From Galbula dea (Eukaryota; Chordata; Aves; Piciformes; Galbulidae): 64,000 bases of DNA. The notes beneath the pieces were generated by a model that searched no databases, had not been told where the DNA came from, and was given only the letters and a program-made list of their open reading frames with translations. Location of the stretch: NCBI GenBank assembly GCA_013399015.1, contig VWZX01010273.1:6847950-6911949 (forward strand), read 5' to 3'. The translations under genes and the position numbers were made by a program. Within the stretch, counting starts at the first letter, position 1. Every line of letters begins with the position of its first letter. Shown piece after piece: positions 52,771-63,339 of the stretch.

Positions 52771-54389
52771 CTTTGGGAAAGGAGAGAAATCTGGTAATAC
52801 AGATTGCAAGCATTCACTTAGATCTCTTCAAGCTGCTTCACAAGTCATTCCTTAAGTGGGTACAAAAAATTGACCAGTTCTCTCTTCTCATGAGGAAAAT
52901 AACCAAAACTGGACAAAATATATAACTCCTCCTATTTTTCTGTGTGCTTGGATAGTAATTTTTATAGAACACAGAAATAATACTGCTTTGTCTTTCATAA
53001 TCACCAAATATAAGCTGCTTAAGTGTCTTAAAATAGAATGTGACTGGTGAAAAAGCAGTGAAATAACAGCTCTTGCTCAAGCCTGTGACACTCTTTTCCA
53101 AAATACCTAGTGATTTAGCCAAACACCACTGTGAAATCAAAGACTGTGAAAAGAGAAGTACACACTGCATGAGGTAAGGGTCTACATTTCAGTGGTTTGC
53201 TTTGGTTTTAGCCCACTAGCTCTGTATCTCAACAGGCAGTTCATGTCATCATGCCAGCAGTTAGAATTAAATCCTCTTTCAAACCAGGCAGATGGAAAGA
53301 TCTCCTGTGCAGGACTGGGAGAAATCTGGACTCCAAGGTCAGAGACAGCTAGCACAGGTTGCATGGGGCCAAGAAACTGAACCAGACAGGACAGGAGAGG
53401 AACCATCAAGAGGTCCCATGCCAGCTGCATCCTCTGTTGTCCCAAAAGCAGACACAAAGGATTGCCCAGTGTCCCTGCACATCTGAGTCCTGGAGAACCT
53501 TAGACCCATCAAACAGCCTAGAAAAGGGTGAAGCTTATGTTTGCTCTTCTAAGCTCAGTACAAAGCTCTTGCTCCATCCATGTCTGTGCAACATACTTCC
53601 TCCAAAAGATCCACTAGCTTTAATAATGTCATGGTCACTAAGGGAGAAGAGCAAGGGAAAACAAGAGACTTCTAGTGCTTTTATTTGCACTTTTCCTGAC
53701 TGTTAATCAGATGTTGTGACATGGACTCTACATGCTCCCAGACACAGAATAATTTATTTAATTTGAAAGGAAATTCATAATCATAGCAGTCATTATCTAA
53801 TTAAACCACTGATTTGCAAGACTCTGTTTTAATTTTCAGTTAAATTGCAGTAGGGTGAATTTTGCAGAACTAGGACATAGTCACTTGCTCAGAAAGTTGA
53901 ACTCTATCTGTAAATAAAATATAGACCTCAGACATCCTTGAAGCCTGGTAAGTACAGTAAGTAACATTTAACATTTATGTGTTCATTTGCTAGAACAGCA
54001 GAAGGTAATCAGCAAGCATGGTTTTCTGCTTACTGTTTCATGATCAAATATTAACTGAAAATATTAATAGACATAATCAGATCACACTGTCTTTCTCACA
54101 GAAGTATATACATTTATTAACCTTTTCATTTAGGAGAAATAAGGAAACCAGCATAATAATGAGAAGTAATACTGTCACTGGAAATGGAACATCCTGAAAG
54201 CCATTTTAAACACTTTCTGCTAGCAGTTATCAGCAAGAAATTAGCTGAGGCACAAAAATATATTTCAATGCTTAAACCTCTCCAGTGAAAAGCTCAGCCA
54301 AGAGTAAGTGAGGTTACAGAGTTTCTCCAGACCACACTGCACAGCTAACAAGATATCATCCAGAGAAAAGTGACATTTTCCTTGGCCTT

Positions 54390-54420
54390 TCTTTTTTGGT
54401 TTTGGGTTTGGGGTTTTTTT
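54390..54420 (+). repeat. G/T-only tract directly before a CR1
   Basis: TTTTTTGGTTTTGGGTTTGG followed by GGTTTTTTT, some 60 bp before the CR1 tail at 54484. Confidence 0.75.
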
Positions 54421-54483
54421 AAGTGCATATTGAATTTCAAATATGTTTTCTGTGTCAGAGACCCACCCTTCAGTTGTCTTTTC

Positions 54484-55061
54484 ACAGAATCACAGAACAG
54501 TTACTGCTGGAAAGGACCACCAGAGGTCATCTAGACCAACCTCCCTTCTCTAGCAGGGTCACCAAAGCATGTGTCTGAGGGTTGTGTCTAGATGTTTTTT
54601 TCAACATCTCCAGGGAAGGAGACTCCATCACCTCTCTGGGCAGCCTGTTCCAATGCTCAGTCACTCTCAACAGCTAAGTTCTTCCTCATGTTTGGGTGGA
54701 ATCTTTGCGTTCCAGTTTGTGCTCACTGCCTCACATCCTATTGCTTGGCACCTTTGAGAAGAGCCTGGCTTCATTCTCTTAACACCCTCCCTTCAGATAC
54801 TTATAGCCATTAACAAGGTCTCTTGTAAGCCTCCTCTTCTCCAGGCTTAACAAGCTCAGCTCTCTCAGCCTTTCCTCAGAAGGGAGATGTTCCAGCCCCT
54901 AATCATCTTTGTAGCTCTCCATTGGACTCCCCCCAGGAGCTCCATGTCTCTCTTGCACTTTGGAGCCCAGAACTGAATACTGTACTCAAGGTGGGGCCTC
55001 ACTAGGGTTGAGTGAAGGGACAGGAACACCTCCCTCAACCTGCAGCCCAGGGCTCTTGGGT
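54484..55061 (-). mobile_element. CR1 LINE 3' portion, reverse orientation, about 580 bp
   Basis: On the plus strand it begins ACAGAATCACAGAACAG and continues through GGAAAGGACCACCAGAGGTC, CATCACCTCTCTGGGCAGCC, CTTCTCCAGGCTTAACAAGC, TCTCTCAGCCTTTCCTCAGA and CAAGGTGGGGCCTCACTAG. It is one of the better preserved copies here, sense to NELL1 and 5'-truncated. Confidence 0.95.
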
Positions 55062-56058
55062 AGATTTGTATTTAAAAACAACCTCAAGAGGAAACACAGT
55101 TATTTTTTTGTGTCTTAATTTCTGGCTACATGAAAGCATGTTACCATGGCAAAACATATGAACTTCAGTTCACCAGTAGTGATGCCTTCTAAGTCTATAA
55201 ACCCTCTGAAACAGTTAACACAATCAAATATAGAAGTGAACCTCCAAAGAGCAGAAATTTTGCTGATGTATCTTTTTAATAGAAAGACTACATTATTAGG
55301 CTAACACTTATTACAGCCATAATTATTCTAACACATATGAACAGACTTGGTCTATTCCTCCTTCAGCATGAAGTCTAGGTTGCCAAGAGCTTTCTACAGC
55401 CACAGCCAGAGAAGAATAAGGCATGCACAGCTCCCCGTGGGAAGCCCAGGGCCCTGGTTCACTTCAGCACAGGCTGGAGTTCTTTGTTCCACATTCCATG
55501 AAAGGACTTCTGGAGTTGGCCTTGACAGGGAGACATCAGTGGTCAAAATCTTCCCAGTTTTAACCTTCCCAAGCAGACATTACCTTTCCATTATCATTAA
55601 AGCATTTGGCTAATTACAACCAAAGGTTCAGTTGAGCATCAGGACTCACTAGCTTGAAGAGCCTTCCTCAGTGCAGGCAGATTATCAACTACAAGATTAA
55701 ATTCAGGCTTGCAGCACTAAGGATCAAGCCCATCCCTTGAGGATGTAATACAAAAGCTCTGCTTATTGCATTTTTCATCTCTCTTAGAGGACTCCTCCCA
55801 CATTCTGTTAAAAGGCTTATATATGCCAAGAGCTCTTCACTTGTGAGTTTTCATCTCCTCAGCTGCCTTTCACCCTCCTTAAAACCAGCTTCTCCCACAG
55901 AGTTTTGCACATGCCAAACAGCTCTTCAAGTTGCATTGGCCAGGGCTGGGGAAAGGCTCTGCACAGCAGCTCCAGCAGCCATGCCTGAAACCCTGTGCCC
56001 AGGCAAGGCCATACCCAAGATCACTAGGTCAGTACTGTGCTCCTCTACACAGGGCAGA

Positions 56059-56109
56059 CACATCCCATGCCAGGCACATCCCATGCCAGGCACATCCCAT
56101 GCCAGGCAC
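56059..56109 (+). repeat. 16-bp minisatellite, 3.2 copies
   Basis: The unit CACATCCCATGCCAGG is repeated perfectly three times (56059-56074, 56075-56090, 56091-56106), followed by CAC. It lies in a locally GC-rich stretch of the intron. Confidence 0.97.
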
Positions 56110-58260
56110 CCGAACACCTGCCCTTGGCATTGCATTTACCTCACCTGAGCCTGTACAGCTCCAAGACCTACAGAGGATCAAGTATACATCTGATGCTGCA
56201 CAGTAAAAATACCAACATGCCTCTCAAGCACCTGCTTTACCATCCCCAGACACAGCAGCAGCCCCAACAGAGCCTGCTACAGCAGCTAGAAAAATTACTG
56301 TCTTTTGCCATGAATCACCTAGTCAGCAGCACATTAATAAGCTCGGTTCTGCAGCAGCTCTTTGGAGCGTGTCTTCAAGGGAAGGGTTCTTCCTCAGCAA
56401 TAAAGAAGATAATTCTGATCCTGACAGCAATCAGATCCATCCTAGAGTGAGGGTTGCCTGGATGCTTGGTATCACTCTCTTCCTCCTTCAGTTGCTTTTA
56501 TTTTGGCTTCCTAATTTGATTATAATGGGATTCTCTAGCCCTGAAAGAAATCTTGGGTTTGGGCCACATAAAGAAACCTGAAGGGTCAGCATGTGTTTTG
56601 TTGAAGGAGCTAATTCATGAGATTCCCTTCAAAGCACACAGACAAAATTATCTTAAGTGTGTTCCACGTTTGCTCCCACCACTGCTGTGCTAAAGCCATT
56701 CCATCTTGTCTGAACTCCAAATGCTTGGTCATAGCAGGTAAGTCACAACTAAGAAGAGCTACTAGTTGCAAGGGGCAAGACTTCAGTCCCCTTGATTGTG
56801 CCACAGAGCACTTCATTCCCCAGCAAGGCCACAGAAACAACAGGGCTACTTGTGGAATAATCATTGTAAGGAAGGATATGGGACAAAAAACATCAATAAA
56901 AAGAATGGCAGCAACTGGCACTAGCCCCAGCAACTTGTGAACATCACATCCCCTCCTTCCTTTTCTGGTATACTGAAGGATTATGTTCTAAAACAGGCAT
57001 GAGAATATGGCCCAAAATGTGCTTTAATGCTAGTCACTTGTGAAGAGACACAACAATTAATTATTATTAAAGTAAAAGCTTTCTTGGAATGGTGAAGATG
57101 ATACTCAACAGTATCCAGTGGTTTTTGTTACATCTATTACCATGGCTCCAACACATACCAAAATGCTAATTTTTTTTTAATGCCCTTATTTCCCTGCAGA
57201 TCTCTGTTTACATTAAGGAAAATAGATCTATTTTTTTTGTATGTGCTAAAGCACTGAAACAAATTGCTCTGAAAAAGAAGGAAAGGTCCTGCTGAGCATG
57301 TAAATATATGGAAAAAGATATGTACTCTTTACCAACTGGCAAAATCCCAAGTTTTTGCAATGAGTAACATTAAAAAAAAAAAAAAACAAGTAGCAAGATT
57401 TCTGAAACTCTCAAGCAGGATTAAAAAAAACTACAACCAATTATATTTCTGCCCTGAAGAAAGTTAGTAAAATATTCAAGCATGCATAAAGCAAAGTAAG
57501 GCACTTGTCAGCTTTCATTATGATCAATAAAAACTGTCAGCTCATTAGCATATCATTAGCTACCCTGCTGTTCCCAAAGTGTTAACCCATAGAAATATTA
57601 ATTTACAAACATATAATATCCTAGAGTTCTGAGGCTCTGACTGCCTGAATAAAATAAGAATTTAAGATGGACAAACCCAATATAAATTCTTTGGGTTTTT
57701 TCCTATGTAGCTATAAACATATGTTTACCATCTGTGGAATTATGGGAAGCAGCTGAGGTAAAAAAACCAACAGCTGTAGAATAAAATAATACTATCAATT
57801 TCACTCCACAGTGACAGCTCAGCTGCTGGAGGATGAAATGTACTCCAGGTTCACAGCAACTCTTAGACCATCACTTAGCTTCCTTTACCTCTGTTTCACA
57901 ATTCAACTTGTTAGTTGCAGTATTTAAATAATTTTAGCATAAAATAATTTTCCTAGCTTGTTGAAATCTGGGAATTTTGAGGAGAGGTCCTCAGATAAAA
58001 AAAAAAGCCAAAACAAAACCACACACTTGTAAAATTGTCTTCTGAATTGACAGCTTCAAAGGGAAACTGAGTAGGTGGTAAATCCCCTTGGCAATAAATC
58101 AATGCCAACATTGAGGACAGGCAGATTGCTCTATCACTGCACTATAGACTCAACTGATAAGCATTTGCACTGTGGCTTGTTACCCAAAACTGGAAGAAAT
58201 ATCAGAAAATTTTCTGTAGCTTGCTTACAAAGTAAAACAATTAATTTTCAGCTGGAGGAG

Positions 58261-58318
58261 GTAGTGTTTGTTTGGTGGTGGATTTTTTTTCTTGGTAGGT
58301 TTTGTTTGTTGGTTGGTT
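58261..58318 (+). repeat. G/T-rich low-complexity tract
   Basis: TGTTTGTTTGGTGGTGG, a T run, and TTTGTTTGTTGGTTGGTT, about 80 bp before the CR1 at 58401. Confidence 0.8.
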
Positions 58319-58400
58319 CAGTAATTCAGCCTCAAACAGAAAAGTCATATAGCATCACCAAGGACCAAAAAAAATGCTGAAAGAAAACATACAGGAGAGA

Positions 58401-59025
58401 GGTTTTGAGCCAGCAGTGTGCCCAGGTGGCCAAGAAGGCCAACAGCATCCTGGTCTGTACCAGAAATGGTGTGGTCAGCAGGACTAAAGCAGTGACTGTC
58501 CCCCTGTACTCAGCACTGGTGAGGTCACATCTTGAATACTGTGTTCAGTTTTGGGCCCCTCACTACAAGAAGGACATTGAAGTGCTGGAGTGTGTCCAAA
58601 GAAAGGCAATGAAGCTGGTGAAGGGTCTAGAGCACAAGTGTTAAGAGGATTGGCTGAGTGAACTGGAGTTGTTCACTCTGGAGAAGAGGAGGCTCAGGGG
58701 AGACCTTCTCACTCTCTGCAACTCTCTGAAAGGAGGTAGTAGCAAGGTAAGGGTTGGTCTCTTCTCCCAAGTAACAAGCAACAGGACAAGAGGAATTGGC
58801 TTCAAGTTGTGCCAGGGGAGGTTTAGGTTGGATATCAGGAAAAAATTCTTCACTGAAAGAATGGTTAAGCATTGGATTGGTGGGATCACTGTCCCTGGAA
58901 GTGTTCAAAAATGCACCAACATGGCACTTAGGGGCATGGTTTAGTGGTGGACTTGGCAGTGTTAGGTTAATGGTTGGACATTATGACCTTAAAGATCTTT
59001 TATAGCCTTAATGATTCTGTGATTT
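58401..59025 (+). mobile_element. CR1 LINE 3' portion, about 625 bp
   Basis: CCAGGTGGCCAAGAAGGCCA, CAGCATCCTGGTCTGTACCA and CAGCACTGGTGAGGTCACAT correspond to the end of ORF2 (a residual open frame reads AKKANSILVC and SHLEYCVQFW, typical CR1 ORF2 C-terminal residues). CCAGGGGAGGTTTAGGTTGG follows, and the tail ends AATGATTCTGTGATTTTC. It is interrupted by a stop after HKC at about 58642. It is antisense to NELL1. Confidence 0.95.
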
Positions 59026-59900
59026 TCAAGTTGTAGGTCATTTCTTTCTCATTTGCAAGTTTGGAAATATATTGCCATTGACTGAATCTAAACTATGTTG
59101 CCATTACTTGACTTCCTCTGAAAAGTTCTCATGCCCAATTTGGCCTACTCAATGATCATGTCTTGGGGAGCCTCATAAATGGAAGTTCTGAAGGACAAAG
59201 AAGCTCATGAACAAAACTCAGTGACTGACTATTGACTGTCAGTGGAGAAACTCAGTGATACATTTAGTTTAGAAAAACAGAAAGAAAAAGGAGGCAGTGC
59301 AGGAACACAAAAATGGTTTGCAGCAAGGCAAATGCACTGCAAACAACAGTGCAAACAATAGCTGTTATGTGCCAGAGCTGGGAGGATCTCAGGCCAGAAG
59401 ACCTGCTCTGGTCTAAAAGTCTATGCTCATGGGGCAGACAAGGAAGAGTCACCTGAGGCAAAGAGCAGGAGGTATAGTGCATGTCAAATTGAGGAGGAAA
59501 TAGCCTCCCAGAGTCATTAAGACCACAACAGTCTGGTCAGGAGACCACAGCACTGTTGTTTTGGGAAGGTTTAAAAGATGAAAAGCAAGGATGGACTCTG
59601 ATGGTGCCTACAGTCATTCTGTCCCCAGGAGTGGCAAGGAAGAACACAGCAAGTAGATGAAACATAAAGCAAGGAAATCAAACAAGCCCCCCAGACACTG
59701 AGCACTGCAGTCATTGACTACAGTATTCTACCTTGCAGGAGACTTTTCTTCTGTTTTGGAGCTGCCTCAAATCCCAAGTCCACAGTTTCTACTACAGTTC
59801 ATACAAATCAGATTTCAGGGGTGTAAGACAACTAACCAGAAATACCTTGTTGGCTGTTTATTAATTTATTTTCTTCATGTAGCACTTCATATCTGCTTAC

Positions 59901-59997
59901 CTTAAAGAAACCATGTTTCCTGTTTCTCTGTCCAAGCCATAAATTGCTTTCAGGTGTCAAATTTGTCTCTGGGGGATCGATGATGCGTTCATAAATC
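59901..59997 (-). CDS. NELL1: NELL1 internal exon, end of N-terminal TSPN/laminin-G-like domain
   Basis: First NELL1 exon in the window in transcription order. It starts in phase with one base that completes an Arg codon and then reads IYERIIDPPETNL, a short variable stretch, and NLWLGQRNRKHGFFK, ending on a whole codon. The acceptor is CCTTCACAG and the donor GTAAGC. From memory, human NELL1 has RIYERVIDPPDTNL and NLWLGQRNQKHGLFK here, whereas NELL2 has RVVEKPSTDL, so the assignment to NELL1 is firm. The segment is the late beta-strand part of the thrombospondin N-terminal/laminin-G-like fold, which in NELL proteins is extracellular and binds heparin. The exon is 97 bp. A sequon NLT (followed by Pro) appears where I recall NLP in human. 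The preceding exon (TEALPY...HVDC in human) was not found before position 64000. Confidence 0.97.
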
Positions 59998-62900
59998 CTG
60001 TGAAGGGAATACACAGCCATTACTTGAACCCTCCTTTTCCCTGGAGAATTTCCTAGTAAAAAAATCAGTTAATGATAAAAAATATTGTTCATGAAATATA
60101 ATATTTTTCATTGATAATTATGAAGGTATATTACAACTTCAAAAGCAAAAAAAACCCCAACAAACAGGCAAAAAAAATCATGTTAAAAACACTAACATGA
60201 AAACTGCATAAAATTGAAGGTCTGTGCAACTATGCAGCACTAGGCTAAAGAAACACAATGCCAGAGCCCATCATAGTAGGGAAAACAACAAAACAGGATC
60301 ATCCTATCCCAGGGGTGTCCTTCAAACTCAACTATTCATTCTCAACTACCCATTGAGTCAAACACAAGGTCCAGCCAGAGAAACAACCCTTTGGGGTTTT
60401 CAAACTGTTGAGAATTTGGAATAGACTTCACAAAGAAGCTTTATTCCATAGTCAATATTCCATAAATTTGCCCTCCAAAGGCCTCTCCATGACTGCCCTT
60501 GCTGACATCAGGGTAAAGCATCCAGACAGATTTTTGCATTCAAAACCTGATCCTCAAAACTGACATTCTCTTGCAACCATTTGTTACCCTCTACACATCC
60601 ATCTGGATCCTCAGAGCCTTTCAATAAACTGAAGGGTATGAAGAAGTCACACAAAATAATGCACTGTTTATGGCAGGCTTCAAAATACCATTCTCAGCTT
60701 TTGGAACAGAAAGCCAAGGAGAGAGGGAGGTTCCCCCATGTTTTGCATCAGTCTTTCTCCTAACCTAATTTCCAGAGGTGTTGACCTCCTTGACCATTGT
60801 TCCCATCTCTAGCTGAGGCTGCAAAAACTCTGCACATCTGAAATAGCAACTACCAGGCCTCCTAACACAGACCAGTGGAGACAAATAACCAGCTGCTTCA
60901 AAAAGTTAGTCAAACATGTTTTCTGACTCCCAACTGTGTAAAGAAAGAGATGATGATGTATGATGATGATGCAGCAGTCAAGATACAATATTGGCATTTG
61001 TCTTTATGGCTATTCTTCCAAGAATGGATTTTAAGAATACCAGGATATCTTCACATATTTCTCTTTCAACCCATTTTCTATAGGCTTCCCAATGAAAATG
61101 TGTCAATACCAACGTGACTGGAGTTTCTTGATAGTGTTTACAGATAGGATGCATTATTTGACATGCATTCAGTTCTGGAGCAACTTTAACTGAATTATTC
61201 ATTCAGTTTCCAGTGTTCTGTTCCAGAAAAATAATCTTCCTGAGGGAAATTTTGATTTTTTTTTTTGTGTTATCTCTTCTCTCATAGTATAGGAGTTTGC
61301 AATCACTTAACAGAGGAAAGCAATTTAGATTAAAATCTCGGGTTTGGAGGGAAGCTTTTTGTTATTTAAGTTTGAATACACAATAGTAACTGCCAACTAT
61401 TTAAAGTTATTGTTCAGCTCTGAGAGAAAAAAAATAGGAGGTGACTGGTAAGAGTATGTGTTAGGTGAAAGACTCAAGAGGGCAAGGTCAGTTTTTAAGT
61501 CCTCTTCAAACTCTGCCACCATTGATTTTCCTGGAAAATCTCAGATATAAAGTTAATGTACTTTGCTTTTCAGTGTAATTATTCCAGCTAGAAATATAAA
61601 TTTTACAATCAAAATGGATCTAAACAACATTCTATAAGCAATCTCCTTTCCTCCTCCCTCCCCATTCAAGAGAAATGCAAATTAACTTTCAAGACCCTTT
61701 AACAAACAAAAGGAAAATAAACAAATGCAAGTAAAGAAGGTTAGAAGAAAACATTTCCCTGCCATCAGCAACACTTCTCTTCTAACAGGGCTCCTGAAAG
61801 TCCATTTTGACCTGGTAAATCCGAGGTAAATAGCATGTGGTTCACAGTCCCAGCATTGTCCATCAAACTTAAACATAATCTACAGGTAGCAGAAGGACAA
61901 GAGGAATGTATTCATCATGGTTTCTGGTGAAGATTCCAACATGTACCACATTAAGCTTGCTTGGCTACAGCAGTGCTTAAGGTTGTGCCTGGGTCAAAAG
62001 AATGCCTCCTTCTTTAATACTGAGGGAGATGTCATCTACATACACAGAATATGCTTATAAAAATCAACATCTACAACTCTTATAAATGAATGTGAATTGA
62101 GGTACTTTAAACATCTCCATATAGAATTGAAAGTGACACAGCTCAGAACCACTTTGCAAATAAATACCTGAGTGGCCAAAGGCATTTTGGCATCTGTTTA
62201 CCACTCCTGAGTAACCTTCACTGTCCAAATACCAGGGCACAAAGCATGTAGCAGTAGGGTTTTTAAGGATGCACACAAGTATCCACTTATAAATGAAGCC
62301 AACACTAAAAAAATGTCAGAGTCACTAACAGACAAGCTTTGAATCAGATTCTGAATCAGAACACTGAACAAAGCAAACTTAACAGGAAAGCTAAAAGCAC
62401 AGCACATATTTGTTACCACACCAAAAGCCCATCTCAGATGAAGCAATGTTCAGAGTACATCCTAGATGCCAAATATCAGCAAACCAAGATTGAGCAATTA
62501 AAAAGAGATTCCAGAAATAAGAGGGAGAAATTAATTCAGTGGGTTCTTTCAAGATATAAAACCAAGAAAAGCTCTTCTCCCACAAATCAAACAAGAAGCC
62601 CTTAGAGCAAGACAGATATGAGATTAAAAAAACCCTATATTGAAGTATCTATGAAACAGGGAGTAAACAAATAAACCTTTCTAACAGCAGAAAGCAAAAG
62701 AGTAAAAAATGTGCATCATTATAATGGCACAAGGCAGCACTGGTACTTCAGATCTTGTAGCAAAATTAACCCTAAAATAAAACTTGACCAGAACAAAGAG
62801 GTAAAAGCCATGGGTACATGGTTTATGTCATCTCCATTTTGTAACAGGATAAAAAAAAAAAAATACAAATTTTTTGGTTTTAAATCTAAAATTACTGCTG

Positions 62901-63339
62901 GTGTTTGTCACAAGACACTTGTGGAGCCAGAACTGGCAGCCCTGCAACTCTGCCTCTATTACATCTACCTGCATTATACTGGGAAGTGTCAATCCCTGGC
63001 CCAAGGTCTGTAGCACACAAGCATTAAGGACAGCAGAACCTGAAGCACAGGAAGCTTACAGCATAGAAACAGCCCTTTTCTACAAACTACAGTCAGCTTT
63101 CCTCTCTTCTCTCTCTCATGCAACTCTCAAACCCAAAGTGGCTTTATCTAGGACGGTAAGTCAGATGTAACTGCAAGAAGAGTCAGGCTTTCTATTCCAA
63201 CTCCTTTCTGCACTGCTACAGAAGATAAATGTAAAAGGGAACCAATCATAAGCAACCTTTCTACTAAGCAGCTTCCTTCTCCCCCTCCAAACAAAACATC
63301 TGCTGAGAAGTTAATTGCCTTACAGCATAGCTTGTCACC

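Larger units (their letters stand above)
52771..59900 (-). other. NELL1: NELL1 intron between the two last laminin-G exons
   Basis: A 7130-bp intron containing two of the longer CR1 copies in opposite orientation (54484-55061 minus, 58401-59025 plus), a 16-bp minisatellite (56059-56109) and a G/T tract (58261-58318). A stretch at about 55820-56160 is more GC-rich than its surroundings but shows no recognisable gene. Confidence 0.85.

Noticed and set aside
53359..53706. 115-codon plus-strand frame and opposing 53182-53457 frame
   Set aside because: Both strands are open over the same bases, a sign of stop-poor composition, not coding; no recognisable motif.
56037..56450. 137-codon plus-strand frame with HPMPGTSHAR repeats
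   Set aside because: The repeated peptide comes from the 16-bp minisatellite. No domain, promoter or splice context supports a gene.
58405..58644. 79-codon frame resembling a reverse-transcriptase C-terminus
   Set aside because: This is the residual ORF2 end of a truncated CR1 and not an independent gene.
31828..59997. Assignment of the exons to NELL2
   Set aside because: Key stretches (IYERIIDPP, SDFLSLVQGI, KCIYGGKVLAEGQR, GHNFCAEG) match NELL1 as I recall it and differ clearly from the corresponding NELL2 residues.
63153..63170. Plus-strand donor-like GGTAAGTCAG after a 98-codon frame (62874-63170)
   Set aside because: The frame has no recognisable family and no matching acceptor or start context; a lone donor motif is common by chance.
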